NCBI GenBank assembly: GCA_045533955.1
Contig: JAZSIU010000005.1
Span: 1 to 21,328, forward strand
DNA length: 21,328 bases
Direction: 5' to 3'
Source: HGM04593 sp045533955
Lineage (GTDB): Bacteria; Bacteroidota; Bacteroidia; Bacteroidales; Bacteroidaceae
In this document: one piece after another, positions 7,750-15,566 of the stretch
Layout of the letters: each line of letters opens with the position of its first letter
How positions within the stretch are numbered: position 1 is the first letter of the stretch
Notes under the pieces: generated by a model
What the model saw: the letters and a program-made list of their open reading frames with translations, nothing else
Database searches by the model: none
What the model was told of the DNA's origin: nothing
Translations under genes and position numbers: made by a program

Positions 7750-8166
7750 ATGATAAGTTATCAGACCGAAGGGGTAAAAATGCCCGCAATAAAGCGCCGC
7801 GACGTCTCGGCGTGGATAAAAAAGGTGGCCGCCGCCCACGGCAAAAAAGCAGGCGAGGTGGCATACATCTTCTGCAACGACGAGAAGATTCTCGAAGTCA
7901 ACCGCGAGTATCTGCAACACGACTATTACACCGACATTATCACATTCGACTACACCGAAGGAGACATAATCTCGGGCGACCTTTTCATAAGCCTCGAGAC
8001 GGTGCTGAGCAACAGTGTTCAATTAGGAGTCTCATACGAGCAAGAACTCTACCGCGTGATTATTCACGGCATTCTGCATCTGTGCGGGATAAACGACAAG
8101 GGCGAGGGTGAACGCGAGATTATGGAGCGCGAAGAGAACGAGGCGCTCGCACTCTTGGGACAGTAA
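7750..8166 (+). CDS. ybeY: endoribonuclease YbeY (rRNA maturation)
   Basis: YbeY is a metal-dependent endoribonuclease involved in 16S rRNA 3' maturation and ribosome quality control. The 138-residue product carries the core YTDIITFDYTEGDIISGDLF (60-79) and the metal motif HGILHLCGIND (106-116). H106 and H110 are present, while the position of the third histidine of the E. coli HxxxHxxxxxH motif is aspartate (D116), which I believe is common in Bacteroidota. Last gene of the engB operon, directly followed by a strong terminator. With engB it makes this operon partly about ribosome biogenesis. Confidence 0.92.
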   Translation: MISYQTEGVKMPAIKRRDVSAWIKKVAAAHGKKAGEVAYIFCNDEKILEVNREYLQHDYYTDIITFDYTEGDIISGDLFISLETVLSNSVQLGVSYEQELYRVIIHGILHLCGINDKGEGEREIMEREENEALALLGQ

Positions 8167-8194
8167 AAATGGCCCACCTCCCCGAAGAGAATGA

Positions 8195-8232
8195 CAGAAA
8201 AAAACGACAACCACGGTTGTCGTTTTTTTCTG
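8195..8232. terminator. perfect 38-bp palindromic bidirectional terminator
   Basis: Arms CAGAAAAAAACGACAACC and GGTTGTCGTTTTTTTCTG flank the two bases AC. In RNA the hairpin would have a GC-containing core (CGACAAC/GTTGTCG, tetraloop CACG) flanked by seven A and seven U, so it can terminate from either side. It lies 28 bases after the ybeY stop and separates the engB-ybeY operon from the Sus-like operon. Confidence 0.88.
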
Positions 8233-8236
8233 TTTT

Positions 8237-8351
8237 TAGTTATAAAATGTTTAAAATAGTTATAAACGAGGGTTGCGAGGTGCAGTTTTTTCATAATCTT
8301 TTATGCTTATTAAAATATATATCATATTTTTGTGAATATTTTAGTTATAAA
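8237..8351 (+). repeat. three copies of TAGTTATAAA in the leader of the Sus-like operon
   Basis: Identical 10-mers start at 8237, 8257 and 8342. The first two are exactly 20 bases apart, about two helical turns. The last two extend to TAGTTATAAAC. The third lies just downstream of the promoter-like box at 8325-8332, where a bound repressor could block initiation or elongation, and the first two lie upstream, where an activator could act. Such repeats may be operator sites, but the region is very AT-rich, so chance is a live alternative. Confidence 0.45.
8325..8332 (+). promoter_or_regulatory. putative -7 promoter box of the Sus-like operon
   Basis: TATTTTTG is an exact match to the Bacteroidota -7 consensus TAnnTTTG and lies 44 bases before the ATG at 8377. 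A TTTA at 8300-8303, 21 bases upstream, is a near-match to the TTTG -33 element at acceptable spacing. The region is AT-rich, which weakens the evidence somewhat. Confidence 0.55.
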
Positions 8352-8376
8352 CAAACAAAAGTAAAATATAGAATAA

Positions 8377-9351
8377 ATGACTATGAAAAAGATTATTGCT
8401 ATTGCAGTGTGCGTCGTTACAATGTTTGCCGCGCAGCTGAAAGCACAAGAGAGCGCAACCCTCAGCGCCTGTGTCTATGGTTACAAAGGCGAAAAGGTCT
8501 ATTTCGACTGTGTGCAATCGCCCCTCATTGCCGAGGAATTTTATACTAACCCCGGCGAGGAGCATCTGTTTACCTTTCCCACAGACGGCTTAGTGTGTAT
8601 GCTTATAAACGGAAAGACAAAAGTGCTGTTGCAGAAGGGCGACAGCATACACGCCGAGGTGCGCTACGATGGTCGTGCAGTGAGCGTGCAATACAGTGGC
8701 AGCGACGAGGCCGTAAAGGCCAACAATCTGCTCAAAAGGATTGACGAGATTAAGCGCACAATGCGTTACCGCAGTCAGCTTCTGAGCTGCGTGGCACTCG
8801 ACATTAAGCCAAAGACACGCATCGACGACTCGCGCACACTGCTGCAAAAAGTGTCGGCTGCGATAGGCGAGGCGCAGGTGAGCGAGGATGTTGTCAATTA
8901 CATTATGGCAGGCATCGAGTCCGAGGCTTACGTCTCATTTATGGAGTATCCCGTAATGTATGCAAGCGTGCGCGGCACGGCAATAGAGCAGCAAGAGATA
9001 GGCGACTATTGGAGCATAATGGAGGGCTACGCACTGCGCACCGATGCAGTCTCGATGAGCAACCCCGAGTATATAGGGCTGCTGATGCGTTACTGTTTCT
9101 ATATGAACGAGAAAAAAGCCAAAGAGAGCGGCGCCGAGTATAAAATGCCGGCAACCCTCGAGACAATGTACGCCGAGCTTGCCGCCTTCTACGAGGGCGC
9201 TCACCGCGACGTTGTACTATACACTCTTCTGTGTAATTTCATAAAGAACGGCAAAGAGATTGAACGCGCCGATGCACTATACTCCGACTACAAGCAAAAG
9301 TATAACATCGACAAAGGGTATATAACAATACTCGACTCCATATTGCAGTAA
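8377..9351 (+). CDS. secreted TlpA-stalk-like protein lacking a thioredoxin domain
   Basis: First gene of the Sus-like operon; 324 residues; no named family with confidence. A Sec signal peptide ends near LKAQE (cleavage about residue 24). Residues about 27-106 look like a DUF4369-type beta domain (ACVYGYKGEKVYFDC, then LLQKGDSIHAEV), and about 110-315 are helical, like the stalk of the TlpA proteins downstream. The chain stops at ILDSILQ, where those proteins would enter the thioredoxin domain; no WCxxC is present. It still has six cysteines after the signal (32, 45, 74, 138, 240, 286). It may be a non-catalytic partner of the TlpA proteins or a degenerate paralogue. A second ATG at 8383 is an equally plausible start. 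Confidence 0.7.
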   Translation: MTMKKIIAIAVCVVTMFAAQLKAQESATLSACVYGYKGEKVYFDCVQSPLIAEEFYTNPGEEHLFTFPTDGLVCMLINGKTKVLLQKGDSIHAEVRYDGRAVSVQYSGSDEAVKANNLLKRIDEIKRTMRYRSQLLSCVALDIKPKTRIDDSRTLLQKVSAAIGEAQVSEDVVNYIMAGIESEAYVSFMEYPVMYASVRGTAIEQQEIGDYWSIMEGYALRTDAVSMSNPEYIGLLMRYCFYMNEKKAKESGAEYKMPATLETMYAELAAFYEGAHRDVVLYTLLCNFIKNGKEIERADALYSDYKQKYNIDKGYITILDSILQ

Positions 9352-9387
9352 AAAACACCATCCTATCCGAAAAAAACGAATATATAT

Positions 9388-12300
9388 ATGAAAATATCAG
9401 ACACAACATTAGGCCCTCTGTGCAAAGCATTGTTGTTGCTCCTTTTTTTGGTGGGGACAACAACCCTTCAGGCACAGACCGCGCAAGAGTGGAAAGAGGA
9501 AAAAATAACCCTGCGCATAAGCAATATGCCACTCTCCAAAGTGCTCGAAAAGGTTGCCGAGGCAGCCGAAGCAAAATTACAGCTTCAGGGAATAACCCTT
9601 GTGAATATCGACAAGCCAATATCGCTTAACGTAAAGGAAAAACCGCTCGATAAGGTGTTAGGCGAGCTTGTTGGCAATCAGAATGTAAGAATAAGATTCG
9701 AAGAGCCCCGCACCATCATCCTTGAGCCCTTCGAGAATCTGCCGGCTACCTCGGGCAAACTGCTCCCCATTGAGGGACGTATTTTGGATGCCGAGACGGG
9801 TGAGCCTCTTATCGCTGCACAGATTCTAATCACTGACGGCGGCCCCACGGGCGAGGGTGGCACAATCACCGACGTTGACGGAAAATTCAGCCTGCGCATA
9901 CGTGCCCGCGGCTCGATACGTGTCTCATATGTGGGCTACGAGACACTCTCGAGGCAGATTCTAAAGCCCGAGTCGGGAATGACGATAAACCTTAAGCCGG
10001 CCTACGATAATTTGGGCGAGGTGGTTGTAACGGGACTGAGCAAGCGCAAAGAGAGCAGCTACACGGGTAACTACGTAACGGTAAAGGGCTCGGAGCTCCT
10101 GAAAATGAACCCGACAAATATTCTCAAGGGACTGCAATTCTACGACCCCAGCTTCAAAGTGCTCGAAAATAACTCGCGCGGCTCCGACCCCAACGCCGAG
10201 CCCGAGTTTCAGATTCGTGGCGACCAATCGCTGGGAACATCTGCCTCGATGAATAGTATGGACTTAATGCTCGACAATGTATCGAGCCGTCCAAATACTC
10301 CGCTCTTTGTGCTCGACGGCTTTACGGTGCCAATGAGCCGCATCCTCGACCTCGACCCCGAGCGCGTCGATAATATCACCATCCTAAAGGACGCTGCCGC
10401 AACGGCAATCTACGGTTCACGAGCATCGAACGGTGTGGTGGTGGTCGAGACAAAAGTGGCTCCCGATGGTGCCCTCTCGGTGTCGTACAACGGCACAATG
10501 ACTGTGCAGGCGCCCGACCTCACCGATTATAATATGATGAATGCCCGCGAGAAGCTCGAGACCGAGTGGAGGGCGGGAATGTACAACCCCAATAACGCCA
10601 ACGATATGAACGAGTATAACCGCTATATGCGCAATATATTGGGTGGCGTAAATACCTATTGGCTGTCGCAGCCACTGCGCACTGCCGTCCAAAGTCGCCA
10701 CTCGCTGAGCGTAGCGGGCGGTACCGACGTCTTCCGATACAGCCTCGACGTTAATGCTGCTTTCCAGCCGGGAGTGATGAAAGGCTCCGAGAATGCCACA
10801 AAGGGATTGAATTTCAGTATGACCTATCTGAAAAAACGCTTTACGATGCGTGCCAACGTGAATCTGTCCGAGGCAACGGGCGAAAATTCGCCCTACGGCT
10901 CTTATGCCTCTTACACCCGATTGAACCCCTACTATCGTCCCACGGGCGACGATGGAAAATATGCTCAGGTGATTGACAACTACAAAGGCTATCTTATCAC
11001 TAACCCCTTGTACGACGCAAACGTAGGTATTAAAGACCAGACGAGCAGCCTTACGATAGCCTCGAGCGTGAATATAGAATATATGCTCCTGAAGAATCTG
11101 CGTCTCACGGGGCAGCTATCCTACACAAAGGGAAAGGCAAACACCGATAAATTCCTTCCGGCCGACCACACGAGCTTCGCAACAGAGACCGACCTCACCC
11201 GCAAGGGCAGCTATCATAAAAGCACGGGAGATATGACCTCTTGGTCGAGCAATTTAGGAATAAACTACAATCTTGTGCTCGACAAACACCTACTCAGTGT
11301 CTTTGGAAACTGGACGGTTAACGAGGATGCCAACGACTATGTGAACCTCTCGGCAACAGGCTACCCCGACCCGCATATGAACGATTTTATATTCGGCAAT
11401 AAGATGGATACATCGCCCAGCGGTACCGAGGCAAAATCGCGCTCGATGGGACTAATCGGACAGTTGTCGTACAGCTATGCCGACCGATACTCGGTAGATT
11501 TTAACATCAGCGGCGAGGCTTCGTCGCGCTACTCCGACCACTCGCTTGTTCCTTTCTGGTCGGTGGGTGGACGTTGGAATGCACACAATGAAAAGTGGTT
11601 GCAGGGCTACGTGTCGAACCTTGTGCTGCGCGCAAGCTACGGTGTTACGGGCGAGCAGAATTTCAGCCCCTACGAGGCAATCGAGTTTTATACCTACTCG
11701 GGCACAATGAAGCCATACGAGTCGTTCCCTGTGCTGGGAGCCGTGCTCGCCGGACTGAATAACCCCGACCTCGGCTGGGCTCAGACGCATAACACCAGCT
11801 TTGCCATCGACCTCGGATTCTGGAAAAATCGCATAAACGTCAGCTTCAACTACTACAATAATATAACAAAGGAGCTGCTTACGAACTACGACCTTGCACC
11901 CTCGACGGGATTCGGCTCAATGACAATGAATGCGGGCGAGCTTCAGAATCGCGGATTCGACGCTACGCTCAATGTGATTGCCGTACAGGATATCCGCAAT
12001 CAATTCTATTGGACGTGGAACGTAAATGCCAACCATAATAAGAATAAGATACGTAAAGTGTCCGACTATCTGCGCAAGATAAACGAGGAGCAGCTAAAAT
12101 CGGCCTCGGCTCCACTGCCCATCTATCAGGAGGGACAATCGACCACCACACTTTATGCTGTTCGCTCGCTGGGCATCGACCCCGTTACGGGACAAGAGGT
12201 GTTCCTCAAACGCAATGGACAAAAGACCTTTGTGTGGGACGCTGCCGATAAAGTGCCCGTGGGCGACACTAATCCCGACGTGAGCGGTACAATATCTACC

Positions 12301-12738
12301 TCGGTCAATTGGAAAGACCTCTCGTGTACGCTGGGATTCACATATAAGTGGGGCGGCATTGTGTATAACAGCACATTGGTCGATAAAATTGAGAACAGCA
12401 ACATTGCCAACAACCTCGACCGACGCGCGGGATTGGGCCGCTGGGAAAAACCCGGCGACGTTGTGCGCTACGTCCGCTTCAGTCAATATGGAGCAAACAC
12501 TCCGGCAAGCACGCGCTTCATTATGGACGATAATGAGCTGAGATTTGCCACAATAAACGTGGGCTACCGTATGCGCAGCGACAAATTCCTGTTCCTCGAG
12601 CGTATGAAGGTCGATGCCCTTGCGCTTAACTTTACTACAAACGATATTTGCCGCCTATCGCCCATACGAATGGAGCGCGGCCTCGACTATCCGTTTGCAC
12701 GTTCCTATACACTTTCAATGTCAATAATATTTAAATAA
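9388..12738 (+). CDS. SusC/RagA-type TonB-dependent outer-membrane transporter with STN domain
   Basis: Large TonB-dependent porin of 1116 residues that, with SusD, imports a ligand across the outer membrane using ExbB/ExbD-TonB energy. Order of parts: signal peptide (1-30, TTTLQAQ), STN domain (about 36-113), carboxypeptidase-regulatory-like domain (about 126-203, IEGRILDAETGEPLIAAQI), TonB-box-like DNLGEVVVTGL (207-217), plug (about 218-355, with DPERVDNITILKDAAATAIY and GSRASNGVVVVETK), then the beta-barrel to the C terminus (YTLSMSIIFK). The STN domain in such transporters usually signals to a FecR-like anti-sigma factor, but none is encoded here. It starts 36 bases after the preceding stop and is followed 13 bases later by susD. 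Confidence 0.96.
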   Translation: MKISDTTLGPLCKALLLLLFLVGTTTLQAQTAQEWKEEKITLRISNMPLSKVLEKVAEAAEAKLQLQGITLVNIDKPISLNVKEKPLDKVLGELVGNQNVRIRFEEPRTIILEPFENLPATSGKLLPIEGRILDAETGEPLIAAQILITDGGPTGEGGTITDVDGKFSLRIRARGSIRVSYVGYETLSRQILKPESGMTINLKPAYDNLGEVVVTGLSKRKESSYTGNYVTVKGSELLKMNPTNILKGLQFYDPSFKVLENNSRGSDPNAEPEFQIRGDQSLGTSASMNSMDLMLDNVSSRPNTPLFVLDGFTVPMSRILDLDPERVDNITILKDAAATAIYGSRASNGVVVVETKVAPDGALSVSYNGTMTVQAPDLTDYNMMNAREKLETEWRAGMYNPNNANDMNEYNRYMRNILGGVNTYWLSQPLRTAVQSRHSLSVAGGTDVFRYSLDVNAAFQPGVMKGSENATKGLNFSMTYLKKRFTMRANVNLSEATGENSPYGSYASYTRLNPYYRPTGDDGKYAQVIDNYKGYLITNPLYDANVGIKDQTSSLTIASSVNIEYMLLKNLRLTGQLSYTKGKANTDKFLPADHTSFATETDLTRKGSYHKSTGDMTSWSSNLGINYNLVLDKHLLSVFGNWTVNEDANDYVNLSATGYPDPHMNDFIFGNKMDTSPSGTEAKSRSMGLIGQLSYSYADRYSVDFNISGEASSRYSDHSLVPFWSVGGRWNAHNEKWLQGYVSNLVLRASYGVTGEQNFSPYEAIEFYTYSGTMKPYESFPVLGAVLAGLNNPDLGWAQTHNTSFAIDLGFWKNRINVSFNYYNNITKELLTNYDLAPSTGFGSMTMNAGELQNRGFDATLNVIAVQDIRNQFYWTWNVNANHNKNKIRKVSDYLRKINEEQLKSASAPLPIYQEGQSTTTLYAVRSLGIDPVTGQEVFLKRNGQKTFVWDAADKVPVGDTNPDVSGTISTSVNWKDLSCTLGFTYKWGGIVYNSTLVDKIENSNIANNLDRRAGLGRWEKPGDVVRYVRFSQYGANTPASTRFIMDDNELRFATINVGYRMRSDKFLFLERMKVDALALNFTTNDICRLSPIRMERGLDYPFARSYTLSMSIIFK

Positions 12739-12751
12739 GAATAAGCCGATT

Positions 12752-14203
12752 ATGAAAAAGATACTATATATAACATCGTTGATGCTGACAGCCTCGCTCA
12801 CGCTGGGCTCTTGTGCCGACTGGTTCGATATTAGCCCAAAGACCGACGTTAAGGCCGACGACCTTTTCGAGACCGAGAATGGATTTATGAGTTCGTTGGC
12901 CGGAATCTATGTGCTTATGACAGGTGAGAGTGTCTATGGACGCGACCTCAGTTTCGGCCTTGTCGAGCAGTTGGCGCAGATGTACGACGTTATCCCCGAG
13001 GGGGCCAACGACAAGAGTGCAATATATAACTACGCACAGACAACAAGCGGCGGCTACGATACAAAAGGACGCTTCGAGCGCACGTGGCTCGACGCTTACA
13101 ACATTATCGCCAACGCAAACAATCTGCTAAAATGGCTCGATAAAAAGGGCGAGGAGGTGATATACAGCGACGAGACGCGCAATATGTTGCGCGGCGAGGC
13201 TCTTGCCATAAGGGCTGCCGTTCATTTCGACCTTTTGCGTCTGTGGGGCCCCGTCAATTATGCTGCAACCCCCGAGGCACGCACGGCAAAAAGTATCCCC
13301 TATCGCACGCTGGCCGATAAGAGTAAAATGCCTCTGCTCTCGGCCGAGACCGTTGTTGCAAACATATTAACCGACCTCGACTCGGCCCGCTACTACCTCT
13401 CGTTCGAGAGTGGAATGAGACTCGACGACCGCATCAGCCAGCAGCGTCGCTTCCGCTTCAATTACCACGCAGTAAATGCAATGCTGGCCCGTGTACACAA
13501 CTACGCAGGCAACAGCGCGCAAGCCAAGGCTGCCGCCATTGAAGTTATAGACAATTGCGGCCTCGAACTAAAGAGCAGCAACGACGACGACCCCATACTC
13601 TTTGCCGAGACTTTGTGCGCCGTCAATCTGTATCAGATGAAGGATAACCTATCCTCCTATTTCGATGCGGGCGATAAGATTCAGACAAAATATCACGTAA
13701 CGTATAACACACTCAACTCTCTCTTCGAGATTAGCGGCAGCGAGAGCGAGGATATGCGCGCCCGCTCGGCAGCATTCTCGCGCAACAGCGACTATCAGAT
13801 GGCCGTTACAAACAAGTATCAGGATAATGACGAGGAGGCCATCCCTCTGCTGCGTCTGCCCGAGATGTACTACATTGTGTGCGAAAATTCCGAAGGCGCC
13901 GAGGCTGCCTACTACATTAACATTGTGCGCAACCGCCGAGGAATATCAACCTCGAAGAATGTTGCGTGCGACACCCCCGAGCAGCGCATCAAGGCTCTTA
14001 GCGGCGAGTACCGCAAGGAATTTTATGCCGAGGGACAATTCTTCTACTTCCTAAAGGCTCACGGCCTTACGGGCACATTGGCACACAGCCCCGAGATTAG
14101 CCTCGCGGCCGAGAATTTCATATTCCCCCTGCCCGATGCCGAGCGTGAATATGGCTGGAGCGAAGAGACCGATGCTTCGGGCGACGATACAGCAACTAAG
14201 TAA
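12752..14203 (+). CDS. SusD/RagB-type surface lipoprotein
   Basis: Substrate-binding lid protein of the SusC transporter, 483 residues, expected on the outer-membrane surface. The lipoprotein signal ends LTLGSC with C21 acylated, followed by an acidic ADWFDISPKTDVKADDLF start typical of SusD. The TPR-like region carries LRGEALAIRAAVHFDLLRLW (146-165), a family hallmark, and RLPEMYYIVCE with IVRNRRGIS is the usual C-terminal RagB/SusD pattern. Closest in style to the SusD-like proteins that travel with DUF4843 and PKD-like lipoproteins. No ligand can be predicted from sequence. Spaced 13 bases from susC and 22 from the next gene. Confidence 0.93.
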   Translation: MKKILYITSLMLTASLTLGSCADWFDISPKTDVKADDLFETENGFMSSLAGIYVLMTGESVYGRDLSFGLVEQLAQMYDVIPEGANDKSAIYNYAQTTSGGYDTKGRFERTWLDAYNIIANANNLLKWLDKKGEEVIYSDETRNMLRGEALAIRAAVHFDLLRLWGPVNYAATPEARTAKSIPYRTLADKSKMPLLSAETVVANILTDLDSARYYLSFESGMRLDDRISQQRRFRFNYHAVNAMLARVHNYAGNSAQAKAAAIEVIDNCGLELKSSNDDDPILFAETLCAVNLYQMKDNLSSYFDAGDKIQTKYHVTYNTLNSLFEISGSESEDMRARSAAFSRNSDYQMAVTNKYQDNDEEAIPLLRLPEMYYIVCENSEGAEAAYYINIVRNRRGISTSKNVACDTPEQRIKALSGEYRKEFYAEGQFFYFLKAHGLTGTLAHSPEISLAAENFIFPLPDAEREYGWSEETDASGDDTATK

Positions 14204-14225
14204 AAAGAAAAAAAATCGAGAAAGT

Positions 14226-15539
14226 ATGAAAAAGAACAAAATAACAACTGCAATTATGCTGCTTACGGCGGCGCTGCTGCCCTCGTGCGACAAGCAAGAG
14301 CCCGACCTCTTCAGCGAGCAGAACAACGGAATATATTTCGACTACTATAATGCTGCCGAATTCAGCACCAATATAAATTTTGCCGACAGAGTGTTGGGTA
14401 ACCCCTCGTCGCTGCCCGTAGAGATAAAAACCAAACTCCTCGGCCACATTACCGAGGAGAGTCGCAAGGCAGTGCTTAAGAGCCGTCCCGTCGAGGGCTA
14501 CCCCGAGGCGCAGGTCATCCTGCCCGACGTTGAATTTTCGAGCGGCGAGTATCAGAAGAACATCAGCATCGAGGTTCTGCGCCCCATCGAGCGCGACACC
14601 GAGTATGCCATCTGCCTCTATTTCGACGCCACCGAGCCGGGCACCATCGGCGAGGGTATTGCCGGACGCACCGAGTTTACACTGTATGTGCGAGAGAGCT
14701 ACACACGTCCCGCAGGCTGGGGCGAGGGCGATTGGGCCGAGAGCTATCTGGGCAGATGGTCGCCCGACAAACATATTTTCTTTGTCAATCTTTTGCAGGA
14801 TAATAATTATGCTGCCGACGGCGCAATGTTCGATTGGGCCAAACTGATGAAATACAATATGTTGGCCGTCGAGGAACTGCGACGCCTTCAGCTGCAGAAT
14901 CCCGATGAGGCTGTTACCATTGATATTCCCTTCAATAGCGACTGCGCCTACTCAAAGCCCTACTATTGGGGCGCACAGCACGATAAATATTTGGGCGAAT
15001 ATTCGGCATCGACCTTTGCATTGCTCGCTGCCGCTGTCGATGCAAACACTGCCAACGAGGTAGAGCTTCTGGGTAGCGAAGAGCGTCTCACCGACCTTAA
15101 CCGTATGGCCGTGCTCACAATGATGCGCAATTATAATATGTATTATAGCAGCTGGGCACTATCGAGCTCGCAATTCCAAAAGAATTGTTGGTATCCGATG
15201 TTCCGAGGCATAGAATACGAGGTTGTTCAGCCCGACTGCTGGACAAGCTGGGGCATCGGAGCGGGACAAAAGCCCACAAAATACTATGGCGAGTACAGCG
15301 ACGATAAATACCGCTTTATGATTGATGCGTGGCTCGCCCACCAAGAGGCTCGCGGCGAACAATTTGTGCTGTGGCAACTCTTCCCCTTAATAATAGATTG
15401 GGGACTGTTCGATGCAGCGTGGGACAGCGCAGCCGGTGGCGAGGAGGCCATAAAAGAGTGCTATCGAGTAATAAAGGCCGCCTACGACGCAGCCCCCGAA
15501 GGCACATATTCGTTCACATTCCCGCAACTCGATATTTGA
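14226..15539 (+). CDS. DUF4843-type lipoprotein, extended form
   Basis: Predicted surface lipoprotein of 437 residues. I chose the ATG at 14226 because it yields the lipoprotein signal MKKNKITTAIML...LLPSC (C21); the earlier in-frame ATG at 14136 lies inside susD. Residues about 35-155 match the DUF4843 pattern (NGIYFDYYN, long beta segments, ERDTEYAICLYFD). The chain is longer than I expect for DUF4843 proteins (about 230-300). The element Y-[LY]-G-[RE]-[WY]-S appears three times, at 174-179, 255-260 and 354-359, suggesting internal duplication or insertion. DUF4843 proteins recur beside SusCD and PKD-like genes and are presumed accessory ligand-binding proteins; no biochemical role is known to me. 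Confidence 0.82.
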   Translation: MKKNKITTAIMLLTAALLPSCDKQEPDLFSEQNNGIYFDYYNAAEFSTNINFADRVLGNPSSLPVEIKTKLLGHITEESRKAVLKSRPVEGYPEAQVILPDVEFSSGEYQKNISIEVLRPIERDTEYAICLYFDATEPGTIGEGIAGRTEFTLYVRESYTRPAGWGEGDWAESYLGRWSPDKHIFFVNLLQDNNYAADGAMFDWAKLMKYNMLAVEELRRLQLQNPDEAVTIDIPFNSDCAYSKPYYWGAQHDKYLGEYSASTFALLAAAVDANTANEVELLGSEERLTDLNRMAVLTMMRNYNMYYSSWALSSSQFQKNCWYPMFRGIEYEVVQPDCWTSWGIGAGQKPTKYYGEYSDDKYRFMIDAWLAHQEARGEQFVLWQLFPLIIDWGLFDAAWDSAAGGEEAIKECYRVIKAAYDAAPEGTYSFTFPQLDI

Positions 15540-15566
15540 TAATCCACCCATAGAAAAGATACTCTT

